Source: Trogon surrucura (taxonomy: Eukaryota; Chordata; Aves; Trogoniformes; Trogonidae). Taken from it: 64,000 nucleotides of DNA. Below the pieces are notes generated by a model, which saw only the letters and a list, made by a program, of their open reading frames with translations, made no database searches and was not told the origin of the DNA. Below, in pieces: positions 51,901-64,000 of the stretch; position 1 is the stretch's first letter, and each line of letters starts with the position of its first letter. A program made the position numbers and the translations under genes. The stretch covers positions 122,871,280 to 122,935,279 of the forward strand of contig CM036618.1 in assembly GCA_020746105.1 (NCBI GenBank), in the 5' to 3' direction.

Positions 51901-53220
51901 CTAGGTTGGCTCTTGTCAAATATGGTTATACACTATCAAAATAAAGAGGGAATATGCCTGCCACGCAGCTGGATGGAGACTACTGTCACTAGCTCTGGCA
52001 TTGGTTTATTTACAGTACAACATCATTTATACAAGCAATGAGAATGCACGTGACTATATACATTATGACATAGTTGTAATTTAAAAATCTAACATCTCCC
52101 AAAAGATACCGACATTTAAATTCATTTGATGAGAGAAAGGAGTAGCATCTTACGTAATGCCAACGTCTGTGATACCACAGACATAAATATTAGAAAGTTA
52201 GAGCCTTCAGGCTGGTATTGCAACTCTTTTTTTTTTTTGTCAAGAATTTCCCACTCAATGCTGTATTTCAGTTCTTTTAAATTTTTTTTTTCCCCGCAAA
52301 TTTCTTTTAAGAGCAACCACATACTTAATTTGCTTGGATCATTGTTTCAGCCTGGGTGGCTCCCAATATATTCTGTCTTCTGTGAATTTAAGCAGCTGAC
52401 ATCCTTGTCTTTCTTTGGTTGAAAGGAAAATTAAATAAACACCACTTAATCAGCCTACATATGCTACAGTTTTCCTCTATGCTAACTGTTAGGGTATAAT
52501 AGCTTGGCCTTTATTTGCTGTTAACAGGCTTGTAATTGTTTTTGATAAAATAATGCAGTGTTTGTTCAGCTCTGCAAAACAGAAACATATAAAAAGACAA
52601 ACCAAAGGAGTTTTGTGTAGAGCTATTAAGTGGAATCAAGAAGGATTGAGCAGCTGAGTGCTTCTAGTCATTATCAGATTAAATTAGTATATTTATTAAA
52701 GTTCTAAAAGGAGCATACGAATTTTGAAGTACTTCAAAGTATACAAAGTTGTTAGAATGTCATTTGCTGTTATTTACCCACATTTCTGCACCTCAGTCTT
52801 CATTTAATATTATTGTAGTTCCATATTCAAAACACTGTCAACCTCAAGTATTCAAAAGCCGTGAGTCATCTCCCTTTCAATGAAAGCAACTACTTAAAAT
52901 CCAGGAGATACATTGCTATTGTCAGTGCAGTTACTTTAAGAACACGGATTATTACCTTGGGCTCAATATTTAGCTGCCGAGTAGCCAAAATTATGGGAAA
53001 TGAACTTAATTTCATTAAACTGTATGGATAACAACTAAGGCTCTCAAATGTTTAACAACCTCAGGACCAGGAACTTCAGAACACGAAATAGCTCTTGACT
53101 CAGTAGGACCGATTTGCAGATCAGAAATATGCACAAACCTGTGCAATTTTGTCCCATCCACTGAAAACTCTGAAGAGGAAAGCCAGACATGAACATCAAA
53201 TGTGAAAAAGTCAGGTAACA

Positions 53221-53850
53221 GAATCATAGAATGGCCTAGGTTGGAAGGGACCTTAGAGATCATCTAATCCAACCTCCCTGTTGTGGGCAGGGACGCCTCT
53301 CTACTAGATCAGGCTACTCAAGGCTCTGTCCAACTTGGCCTTAAACACCTCCAGGGAGGGGGCAGCCACAACATCTCTGGGCAATTTGTTCCAAAGTCTT
53401 GCCATCCTCGTACTGAAGAATTTCTTCCTAAGGTCCAATCTAAATCTATTCTCCTTCAACTTAAACCCATTTCCCCTTGTCCTATCAGTTGACACTCTTG
53501 TAAAAAGTCACTCCCCAGCCTTCCTGTAGGATCCCTTCAGGTATTGGAAGGCAGCTATTAGGTCCCCCCGAAGTCTTCTCTTTTCAAGACTGAACAATCC
53601 CAGCTCCCGCAGCCGGTCCTCGTAGCAGAGGTGCTCCAGCCCCTGGATCATCTTTGTGGCCCTCCTCTGAACGTGCTCCAACAGATCCATGTCTCTCTTA
53701 TGGTGGCGACACCAGAACTGGACGCAATACTTGAGGTGGGGTCTCACAAGAGCCGAGTAAAGGGAGAGAATCACCTCTCTTGACCTGCTGGCTGTGCTTC
53801 TCCTGATACTTTGAAGAGACCACAGCAATATTTTTTTTGCTGCAATTTTA
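53221..53850 (-). mobile_element. CR1 LINE, longest copy, with ORF2 C-terminus
   Basis: About 630 bp of CR1 in reverse complement, from GAATCATAGAATGGCCTAGG at the 3' end to a 5' truncation near 53850. The minus-strand frame reads the reverse-transcriptase C-terminal region: [20 protein letters not shown], then [18 protein letters not shown] and [19 protein letters not shown]. After one in-frame TGA (53510-53508) the same frame continues with [39 protein letters not shown] and LDRALSSLI. So the ORF2 remnant is broken by a single stop, with no frameshift seen. The copy is 5'-truncated, as most CR1 copies are, and cannot be autonomous. Confidence 0.97.
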
Positions 53851-56800
53851 CTGCAACAACTTGCTGTTCAGATTCTGCATACATTCATTTCAGGGCCTGT
53901 CCCAAAACTCTGTCGATTTTGTGCTTGCTTTTGACCTGTTACAGAAATGCTAGTTCTTCTATATGAGTACCAGCAAATATGCATTAAATAACAGCAGTAT
54001 CTCATTTAGTCTCTCAAAGGGAATTCTAAGGTCTCTCCAGTGTAAGAAAACTAAGCGGTGAAATTCCTCATTAGACAACCCATAACATAAGCATAAGAAC
54101 AGAAAACTTTTCATTCAGTAAACCATATGTTCCTACAAATATTTGGCCTACCACCAAATTCTGCAAGGTGTAGTTTTCATGCTTTCTTACACCGCATACC
54201 AATTATACCTCCATTGTATTCCCACCTTGTATTTTTAGCAATGAATGCATCCATACAAAAAGCTGATTAACTTCTCATCAGCGTCTGGCACAGCACAAGC
54301 TATTCTTTTACAGGTAGGCAAAAGCTGACTTTGAATATTTTTTGCCAGCAAAAATGCTCCAGTGAACAGTACAGGAATGTTTATCCCTGACAGAATATTG
54401 TTCTGGTGTTAACATGCTGCCCTATCTTGAGATCAAACTATAAGAATACATTTAAACTACTGAATGCCGAAAATGTTTTCTGTAGAGCCTGCCTGCTGCC
54501 TCCCCTCCCTTTGGCAGGATGCCTTTGCATTTGGTTGTTATTTTTTAAACACTAAAAAGTCTGTCCTGATAGTGCTAAACACATTTCTGAGGCAAATGAG
54601 AAATAGGAAGAAAAAATATCAGATTACATAGTGTATTTAAAATCTCACTTTTGTTAGAAAATAGAAATATGTTATATCCTGACAGCCTATAGAAATCTGA
54701 TTGTATTATTTTCTTCTGCTGTTGGTTGGTTTTGTTTTCCCCTCCGAACCTCATGATATTTTACCAAACAATTCATAACTCACAAAGCCTGTATAACATC
54801 TCATGAATTCCAAAATTGCAGTGTTTGCCTCACTCAATCAGAGGGATGGCAATGTTTCTCCTATCATCCAAAGGGTCACAACACACTCTTTGAGAGGTTT
54901 CCATACTAAGCTGGTCAGGCTAATTCCAATGCAAAAGCAGAGGAGGTTACAGCTCCTCAACCTGCTGCTCCTTCTGCTTCTGCCCCCTTTTTGGGATTTC
55001 AGCCGATGCAGAAGAGTTCCCCAGGATGATCAGTAACCCCAAAGTGCATCCTGGTGCTGCTGCACCGGTAGCTCACCTGGCTTCCTCTAATTCCCATTTG
55101 ACTATTTCCAACTTCTGTGGAGCACACTGACTTCACAACAGGAACTTTGATTTTATTCTTACCATATTTTTTTAAATCCATGTGTTCTCCGTTAGTGTTC
55201 AATCTGTGCTATTTCTATGTTCTTCATCCCTGCAGTCTCCCATAGCATCAAGCATGAGCTATCTGGAAGGTTTGAAAGCGTGGATAAAATTGCTACAGCT
55301 CATGCAGGGGCTCACCGGATGGAGAAGAATGACAAAAGTGAGTATCCAGGTCATTAGATCTGGATTGTTTTGCCAACACCTCTCATCCCACAGGCTCTAC
55401 TCATCAAAGTTTTCATCACTGAGGAGGAACGTTCGGTCATAACATTTGCCTTTGTCAATGCTGCTCTCTCAGCAATGTCTGGGCATTTAATGTGAATTAC
55501 AAAACAAAAAAAAAGCTAAAAGAAATAATAAAAATTTACATTTCTCCAATAACTTTTGTAAATAAATAAAACACAGCAGAGCTGTAGCCAGGGTTAAAAC
55601 TAGGAAGATCAAGCAACTTCCCTTCATTAAGGAAATTAAGACAGATTTTGATTGCCATGTCTCCGGAATATATTTTCCAACACGGGCAAGAGATATGGAC
55701 AATGGAGTCCTTTAATTACTTAACAGTATTTACAAAATATCTTGCTAAAATACTTCAGTTGATTAATTAATTTCCAAGTTTCATTTTTATTTTTTTAAGA
55801 AGATTTCTTTCTTAGATTAGCAGATGGTTTAGATTTCCTTTGGAAGATTTTGGCTTTATTTTAAGGCACTTCCATCCCACTGAATTTTTGCACTGAAATT
55901 GCACTGCCTAGGCTGTCTGTAGAGATTTCAAATACCATCATATGGCAGAGATTTTACTAGAGTTTCCATACACTGCTGCGCTTTAAGAACAGAAAAAGTA
56001 GTGCGAGATCCTAAGTTTTCACTGACATCAAATAAGATAAATCACAGATCTGTACTGAAGTAGGTTGGTGTCTATACAGTCACATTAATACAAAGCTATT
56101 CACATATGTGCTAGTGCCTATACTGACACTTCTTTCATTGTACATAACTCTGCCAAAAATAAAAACCTGGATTCTCCTGGCATCACACTCAATCAACTAC
56201 CAGAAGAAGTATTAAAAAGATGAAAGGAAGAGAAAACTTCTCAACTATAGGCTGCTATAATTTGTCCTCAACATGCCCAAAGGGAGCTACAGAATGTGTA
56301 ATTACTGCTGTATCTATATGGATGTTTCTCCCATTTAACCGTGAATGTTGGTCAAGAGACAATTCTGTCTGTTGGAATCGCATGGACAGTCCAGCCTGGG
56401 GAAAAGCCCGTGTGTTTCTGTCAAAACACCTGAGCAGGTGCTCACAGACCCAGAAGATGTTCAAGAGCATGTAATTCTGCTTCCAGAAAGCTTCTCCTGG
56501 CTTTATGCTGAGACCAAGCTGCGTACTGAGCGGGCTCTGACCAACACCACCTCAAAAATCTCCATCAAAATCATCAGCTTTTTGATCCATGGAGTCACAA
56601 ATGCCTCAACTCAGATTTTTCCTCAACTTTCAGCTTACAAAATCCTTGCTATCAGAAGAAGCTGTTATGCTGCCACTAAAAAAAAAAAATCCCAACAAAA
56701 CAACAACAAACGCCAACAAAGAAACTCAATTCCCTGAAAGAAATTAACTTTTTTTTAACATTTCAGTAGTTGGGAGATCACTCCCATGAGCTGGGAGATC

Positions 56801-59487
56801 ACTTTTCTTAGCATCTTGCGAAGTCACTCATACACGCACAGAGCTAAAGGACAGTGGTATCTCTGCCTGCAGAGATGTAATAAATACTTGTAAACTATGA
56901 GTAGTGCAAATGACACATAATAAAAACATAACCTCAATCCTGTCCCAGCAGAGGGGTGCCTCCCCTGTGAGATAACCCATAATTTGTGGCTGGTTACCAA
57001 TCTTCTGGTAACAGGAAAATCTAGACAATACTCTTCTCCCCCCCCCTCAACAGAGTATTTAAAAGTCAACATAAAAAAAAATTTCCAGTATCTATTCTGG
57101 AAGTTTTCATTAATTCAGAATGTATTCGGTTTTATTCTTTAAAAAGTCATGTGATACTCTTAATCTACAATAACATCCTAATCCACTATTATACTAATCA
57201 CATTTTAAATTACAAGGACCTCTATCATCAAAGAATCTGGATGACAGTATCTCCTGAAACAACGCAACACTGATCTGGACAAGAAGCAGCTCTGGTGTTA
57301 AAAGCTAAATCAGATTCAGTATTAGTCTACGCTAATTTTCCTTTCTTGTTAATAACTTCAGTCCTTACCCATTAAATCATGTGGAATCCTCAGGTGGGTT
57401 CTCAGCAAGAGGTACCTGTAAATCATTCTGGTCTAACATGTGTTCGATCTGTCCAGAATCCCAGAGACAACCTGCAACTCCCTACATACCAGCTCTGTCC
57501 CTGGATGGTCATTTTGCATCTTCATGGTATGCAAAAGAACTCTTCTGCTCCTCCAAGTATCCTCCTAATAACTCATTTTTTTAAAAGGTATTTTAAAATC
57601 TATGTGGCATTCATGATCATGGAGATTTATGTGACAATCCCAACATCACTTCTGCTTCTGACTGGAGCTTATTTCATTTCTACTTTTTCCAAGTTCACAA
57701 AGCCACTTCTATTTCAACTTCGTAAATTAATTCACGTTTTGATAATCTCATGCTCATTTCACTTAAATGGTACATGCTGTAAAACACAATAAAACATACC
57801 GGCATCTTAATTGACTGCAGAAATTGCCTCATGAGGATTTTTATATCTCGGGCTATGTCCCTGAATTTAGCAGCAGCATGTTGTTCCCATGATACGTGAA
57901 GCCCAGGGCTCCACACTTACTGCTTCACCAGATTTCCAAGCTGTTTTTTCTATTCTGCTGGGTTTACTAATTGTGAGCCCAGCTAGTTCAGCCCAGGATA
58001 TAAAATCCAAGCTAATTAAAGCTACCAGAGAAAAGGTGTGGTGAGAGAATTTCTCAGTGTCTTGACCCTCAGTCATGATAAGCAGCAGTACCAGGGCTGC
58101 TCCCTGTGCAATTACAGTAGCTGATTGCACTAAAGTAATTCATTTAAATTCTAAACATAGTCTAATGAGGTATATTGTAAACAGCACAGATTCACAGAAA
58201 ATGACCCCTACTTAAGAAGCTTTCCAGTAGACAAAAAAGCCCCTTGATAATCATGATGTTTCAGCATAAAAATAACAGAGGTACAAGGCCAGATGCAAAA
58301 GACCTCCCCCATTGTGTCACTAACATTTTGCTCTTACATTTCTACAGCAAATTTCTTCCAACACTCAACATAAAGCAACTGTCCAGGGAAAATGGCACAT
58401 AGATTAAACGCAAACGCACTTGCATGTGTCAGACAAGATAGCCAGAAACATGTATTTTCACTGCAAGTTGCACCCAGTGTTGCTGCACCACTACAACAAG
58501 CGTATGAAGAGCTACCTCTTCTATCAAGACGTGCTTAAAAATGATGGAGGCTTAAATGGACTTTACTAAACTTTCCAGACTTGATTTTCACAGTAACCAG
58601 TAGTAAGCACAAGCCAAGTTTCTCTAGCTACGACACAGACAAGATGACCTTTTCCTTTATGGTATAGACCCAGGCATCCTGGGTAGGCTGGAGAAGGAAC
58701 TCTTCAAAAGTAATGAGGTGAGAGCAAAAGAAGGAGAAATGAACTTGTCTGGCTTAACAGAAAGATTGACGTCTGCTTAAATAGCGATTTCACTGTGAAA
58801 ACCAAAAGAGCAAGGGAACAGTAACTGTGGCACAGTATGGAAAGCCATCATGAAAATCCCCTTTGGGGCTTCAACTCACCAAACTTCCACAAAATCAGAA
58901 GTTATGCATTTTGTCCAAACTCGTTGTCTAAATGTTCTCTTGGTCATTGGAGAGAGACAGGCAGAGAGAAGTGGCTGCCACTGGAGCTTTGCTAACAGAA
59001 GTGACCTAGCTAACTGTCATGGCAGAGGAACAACAATTAGACATGACCCCTACAATATGTGACTTGGTCTTGGATCACTTTGCAACTCACCTTTTCCCAA
59101 TAGTTTGACTGTCAGTTAACTGTGGAGATGCTACAGCCTGATGGGGACCCGCACTGGAACACCAAAGCATCTGGAACTACCACAAAAAAGCTCTTTGTGC
59201 TCTTAGTGACTCTACATCAAAAGTTGAGGTGAGAAAAGCAAAAAGAAAAAGCAGCTAATAATCTTCTGGGTGATATCACACCTACTTCTGAGCTCCCTAC
59301 AGCCTGAGTGTCTTTAATGCTCTCAGATCTGAGCTGAAATTTTCCTGGCCTGGCACTGACCAGTGGCTCAGGTCCCTGGGCTCTCCTGTGCCCTGTGGTG
59401 AAGGATGGACATGCCCACGGCCATAAAATCTTAAAGGCCAAGAGATAAGAGTCTCGTGGGTTTTTTTAAAGGATTGCTTTCTTTTAC

Positions 59488-59613
59488 CTGAACAATATCC
59501 AAGGGAGGTTCTTCTCCCAAATCAATAGTATCCATTAAATAATAGAACCATTCTGCCTCAGAAACAAAGCTCACAGAAGGCAATAAAACTGTCCACTGGT
59601 CACAAATCAGGCA
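59488..59613 (-). other. Unassigned exon-like open stretch
   Basis: A 126-bp minus-strand segment is open throughout (42 codons). It contains LPSVSFVSEAEWFYYLMDTI and then DLGEEPPLDIVQ, and ends CAG followed by GTAAAAG, a good donor. A pyrimidine-rich tract ending AAAG could act as acceptor at 59614. I recognise no protein family and it is not a PLCB1 segment I know. The open frame is only about 55 codons before a stop upstream, so chance is the default explanation. Confidence 0.2.
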
Positions 59614-62600
59614 CTTTAAAGCAATACAAACAGTAATAAAAATGTCAAAACGTTATTTCTGAAAACTTTGCAGCTGAACCAGTATGGCAGTTGTGCCTCA
59701 GCACAAAGATCAAGTAGGGAATTCTGTCTCTTTTTTTAAATACATTTTTAAGAAGGAGCAAACTCTATAATTCTAGAGACTGATGGGACGAGGCATGCAG
59801 CCGTTGCAGGAACCCAAGCTGTAATGGGAGCTGCAACGTGCCCCATGAATTAAGGAGTACAGCAGGAGCCAGTCCTCCTGTGTAATCCCCACCCGAGCTC
59901 TACACAGCACCTCCTCCCCTGAGATGACAGCTCCCATAGCACATGAACCTGCTCCCTGCAGCACGGATCTGCCCACACCCCCCAGAACAGTCCCAGGGAC
60001 AACAGTGCTCAGCACCAGCACCAGAAATTGCTCCGTGGGATGTAACAGCAAAACCACAGAAAACAAAACCCAAACCAAACGCTCCAACCCTTCACCAGGC
60101 TCTCAAGGCCATTGCTGCGAGTCTCGGAGTTCTTTGGAGCCAGCTAACCAGCGAGCATAGCCATCTGGAAGACTCGCTCAACAAGGACTTTTTTCACAGA
60201 GACTTACTTCCCACACAGAGAAAAAGGTTTGTCTTTGCAGTGGTTAACGTTTAGTTCTGCTTCCCTTTCCTTCCAGCGAACAAATCCCAATTCAGATGCA
60301 GTTGCCCCCATGGTTACAAAACAGACTGTCAGCTACCCAAGAAACGACTGTAGAGTGCAAGGGTAAAAATCTTTTTATATAAAAGTGTAGAAGAAATACA
60401 GTGTTTTTGTTTTCCGCAAGCAGAAGTTTCTCTCAAATACTTCATTGGTACTGAAATTTAATGGTATTTTTGCAATGTTATGGGATGTCAGAACTCACAG
60501 ATAGTGAAGAAATTAAGGCTCAATTGTGGAAGTGCTCTGCACGCAGGACCACTCAATGGGTGCTTGACAGAGAAAATAATTGCTATTTAAAGCTTTAGTG
60601 CTTTGGAAGCTTCTCATTGAGAAATGTAAATTCTAAATACTAAAAATGTACTAGCTTTGAAAGTTTGCAGATCTTTAAATCTCTAGATTCTTTCTACCAT
60701 GTGTATTATATTTTTATATGGGACAAAAAAAAATTTGAAACTTGAACTTATGACTGGGAACAGAAACTTCTTTGAATTGGAAGAGGAATCAAACAGATTT
60801 TAAGGAAATATTGTCAGATTAAATTGAGGCAGTAAAAACCACAGATATCAATATTTCATGTCAGTGGTAGCAACTTGAAGCACAACCAAACAGACAGGCT
60901 TTAGCAGCCCCTACAACCCATGTACTACAACCTTGTGCCACCAAACTGATCTGCTCCTAAGGAAAGTTTGCAGAAAGTGGTAATGCCAGTCAAAAGTATT
61001 ACAAACCAGACACACTGGCTTAGCAAGTATCAAGAACTTCAAGATCCATAAGAAATACAGAAGAAAATTAAGTGTAACTTATTTATTTTCAGAGAAAAAA
61101 ATTTGAGAAATGCGAGAAACGAGTAGCACAGCAAAGTACAAACAAGAATAAACAAACATCTCTAATGAGGCTGTCCTCAAGCCCTTATAAATAAACACCT
61201 TGTTAAGCTCAGGAAAGAGTAGGAAGAATATTAGAAATATCCGCAGAGAAATTTAAACCCGACTATAACCAACTACCTAAACACTGTGTGTCAGAAAGGC
61301 AAGTTATGTGAACCAAACTCCCTTTCAGATCTCATTGCTGCTATCTTTCTAATTGCAGAGAAAAGTTAATAAAATCTAGCAGAAATACATCTATTACACT
61401 TCGAAGACGAGACTTTGCGAAATTTATCTCCAGTTGCATCCTGCAGTGAGTGCCTAAGACAGAAATAATAACCTGTAATTTAAGAATCCTTTTTTTTTAA
61501 AAAGTAATAAATACAGAAAGGTATTGCACAGAAATTCTCCCCCAGGGACTACAAATTTATGCTGCAATGATTAAACCTAACCACAGCAACAAAGCTTTCA
61601 CAGCTTTCCAAAATCCTGTTGCTACTTTCAGTCAAAGCCCTTGAAGTTATAAAAACAAACCAAGTTATCCTCCTGCAGGCCAACACCAGGCTGGACTGCT
61701 CCAAGTAACACGAACAAAGCCCAAGTTGCTGCAGCAGCATCCTTGCATGTCCTCTGCAGTTCTCTATCCCTTCCCTCCTTCCTACCTGCTGTGATTTATT
61801 TCGCTTCACCTCTTCCCGAAGATGAACGTTCAGGAAGCAGCTGAATTCCAGACTGGACTGGGAACCAGTGCAAGTTTCAGGTTCCAATCTAAAACTTGCT
61901 GGTGCTTTTAGCCTTGGGCAATTTCATTCTTTCAGTGAAGTTTAACAGATAACTAGATGGAATCAGCATCAAAATGGTAAGTCCCCCATCCTCTGCACAG
62001 CTTTCCTCAGACTGAATTTTTCACTGACTTAGTTTCATAAGAGATCAATACAATGCTGCAGCCATCCCAAATAACCTCCTATTGAAACAAAGATTAGCAA
62101 AAGTGGCTCAACATTTATTTTTTTTTGGGGGAGGGGGGCATTTGGGCATGTCAGTAAAGTGGCAATGAGACTCAGCAACTGTGACTTGATGATAGTTCTC
62201 CCTACCATCTCAGGTTTACTAATTGCTCCCTGAGGTACTGTTAAAAGACAAAGATATGGAAGCTGGTATCCACGTCACGGAGGGCTGGGGCTTTGCTTTG
62301 GCTTGCAGCACACTTGCTCTACACTCCTCCATTTTCATATGACAGATCCCATTAACCACAAAGGCTCCTTGAAGTTGGAAAAGCAGAATGTTTTCCAAGT
62401 AGCTACAGATGGGATATGCCCAGCACTCAGCAGTGCCTCCTTCTGCACACAAATGCCAAGTGGGGGATGACTGGGCTGTTCTTCACCAGAGGACCTGCTA
62501 TCACCACTCATTTTGTACCACTGTGTGGGCTCTCCCCAATGGCCATGGTCATCTCATGGTCCCCTGCTCAGCACGGCAGCCAGAAGGACTCATGCTTTGG

Positions 62601-62643
62601 CCTCAGCCATCAACTTTGCTGGAAGTGAGACTGAACTAAGCAA

Positions 62644-62830
62644 CTCTGGTTTAGCTCAGTGGATTGAACGTGGTGCTTGAAACACCAAAGGTCACGGGTT
62701 CGATTCCCATTTGGTTCTCATGTGTTGCCTGACCTAGTCGAGAGGTGGTGTCCCTGCCCACAACAGGGAGGTTGGATTAAAATGATCTCTAAGGTCCCTT
62801 CCAGCCCAGGCCATTCTATGATTCTATGAA
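62644..62830 (+). mobile_element. tRNA-Ile-derived SINE with CR1-like tail
   Basis: The head carries an A box TAGCTCAGTGG (62652-62662), an anticodon-arm region GTGGTGCTTGAAACACC, and a perfect B box GGTTCGATTCC (62697-62707). It resembles tRNA-Ile. The tail from about 62725 reads TCCCTGCCCACAACAGGGAG, then GATCTCTAAGGTCCCTTCC and CATTCTATGATTCTATG, a CR1 3' end that would let CR1 machinery mobilise it. This layout matches the songbird SINE family TguSINE1 as I recall it. The anticodon loop is altered, so this is a retroposed copy and not a working tRNA. Target-site duplications are not clear. Confidence 0.88.
62652..62707 (+). promoter_or_regulatory. Internal RNA polymerase III promoter of the SINE
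   Basis: An A box TAGCTCAGTGG and a B box GGTTCGATTCC are separated by 34 bp, standard spacing for a tRNA-type internal promoter. Both boxes fit their consensus despite changes elsewhere, so pol III binding remains possible. Activity is unknown. Confidence 0.6.
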
Positions 62831-64000
62831 CTGCAGAGGTGGCCATACTGAAAACCCAGCTCTTCTGTCAGGCTGACCGTTATCTTTTGTTCATCCACCA
62901 CAAGAGGTAAAGTACACCACAGCCTGCACCAACGGTCAGCCTTGTGAAAGCACAGTCTCCAAACGACTTGACTGTGAAGAACAAGTGCTGTCCCTCAAAG
63001 GCAGCTAACCCCAATCTCAGCTTTGCCCTTAATCGTATCTAAAGTGTCTCATCATCATGACCTCTTGCACATGTTGCCCCAAAGACTGAGCAAAACCACA
63101 CTCAGTCACAGCAGATCAGGAATAAGATTGGAATGAGAATTTACTGGTGTTCAGTAAAGGGCTGTGATTGGAGCACATTGTGAGGAAGATGCTGCTGGGT
63201 ACAAAGTGACATCGTTTTGCAAGGGAGCAGAAAGGTACATGCACCAAATAGTAGAGCTCGGGAAAAGACACACCGCAGACCACTGGCAACTGCAAGGAAA
63301 ATAATTTGAACATAGTTATGCTTTCAGGTTTAAATTAATCCAGACTTTCAAGTCTAGCCTGGGGAAACCAAAAAGGTTTGAGCTCAGCATCTTGTCCTTC
63401 ACCTCCTCAGAGTAGCTCTAGTTATTAACAACATACCCAAACCACATGGATGTATTTATTCACTGCTGCACAGAAGACAACTGTACAGCAGCCAGCTGCA
63501 CATGATAAGCACAATAGTGACATTACATCACCAAAAGAATTCAAAGGAAATTCAATAAACTCCAATTTAATAAATTCAATATCCTGAGCACCTACTTGCC
63601 AAGCCTGACAAAGCCTTAATATACGCAGCTGATCATAAATGCCTAAAAAGTACACAACAGTAACATGATGTTTATTCAGTGATGTTTAAATCATGACCCT
63701 AATCTTATTCACATTCTCCCTTCTTAAAAGAAGCAAATGTGCTGCTTTTCATGTCCCAGCCCCAGTCCATCAGAACTGCGTCAGAGGCACATCTGTAGGC
63801 ACTTGACAGTGGTTCTGCTGGTTGCTTCTCCCTCTCCTGAGCGCTGACAACTATCGTGCCACTTCTAAGCACCTGACACCAGGGAACCCACCAAAGTCGA
63901 GAATTTTTCTTTCCTGTGCTTCGGCTTCACCTGACTCTATTAAAATGGATTGCAATATAATGAAGGAAGGGAATATACTATGCACCTATGTAAACACAGG

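Larger units (their letters stand above)
32237..64000 (-). other. PLCB1: PLCB1 intron, partial (more than 31.7 kb)
   Basis: This is upstream of the first visible exon in transcript order. I searched by eye for the preceding PLCB1 exons (the segments around GFFFYWTDQNK and LSLVKDARCG) and did not find them, so they are probably beyond 64000. Content recognised: CR1 pieces at 32820, 39882 and 53221, tandem repeats at 37666 and 45541, several poly-A/T runs, and the SINE at 62644. The long stretches between these (33016-37665, 40000-45500, 46700-53200, 53900-62600) show nothing I can name apart from the weak exon-like stretch at 59488-59613. Large 5' introns are usual for this gene in vertebrates. 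Confidence 0.85.

Noticed and set aside
59770..60250. Possible retroviral or processed-gene relic in a GC-richer patch with a 103-codon frame
   Set aside because: No gag, pol or env motif, no LTR and no poly-A tail were visible; similarity was only impressionistic.
62644..62716. Functional tRNA-Ile gene
   Set aside because: The anticodon loop is altered, the acceptor stem ends do not pair well, and a CR1-type tail follows directly; it is the head of a SINE.
1..64000. CRISPR arrays, bacterial operons, phage or other prokaryotic systems
   Set aside because: Spliced vertebrate exons and avian retroelements identify this as bird nuclear DNA. No regularly spaced repeats or gene clusters are present.

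Overview
This is nuclear DNA of a bird. It is AT-rich and gene-poor, with short exons bounded by GT/AG splice sites. Several copies of CR1, the dominant avian LINE, end in the diagnostic ATTCTATGATTCTATG-type tails. There is also a GC-rich avian-type retroviral LTR and a SINE with a tRNA-Ile-like head and a CR1-like tail. That SINE architecture is known from songbirds, so a passerine or close relative is likely, but this is an inference.

The only protein-coding gene I can support is PLCB1 (phospholipase C beta-1) on the minus strand, present as six consecutive internal exons. In transcript order they are 32236-32096, 24087-24008, 20654-20601, 20056-19981, 14008-13908 and 12502-12336. They join without a gap or frameshift, with phases matching at every junction. 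Together they encode the equivalent of about residues 83-288 of mammalian PLCB1: the end of the PH domain and the EF-hand region. Earlier exons must lie beyond base 64000, and the catalytic X/Y, C2 and C-terminal coiled-coil exons lie beyond base 1 on the low-coordinate side.

By region: 1-12335 is intron with one ancient LINE relic; 12336-24087 holds five exons, a CR1 copy and a perfect 19-bp hairpin; 24088-32095 is an 8-kb intron with a solo LTR and three CR1 pieces; 32096-32236 is the most upstream exon, with CR1 pieces on both sides; 32237-64000 is more than 31 kb of intron with CR1 fragments, a 24-bp tandem repeat, low-complexity tracts, a long 5'-truncated CR1 and the tRNA-derived SINE.

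No operon, CRISPR array, functional RNA gene or novel multi-gene system was found. The items most worth a second look are the hairpin at 17611-17651, the LTR with its target-site duplication, the composite SINE, the one-residue insertion in the PH domain and a weak unassigned exon-like stretch at 59488-59613. Assignments rest on remembered family sequences read by eye; no search was run.
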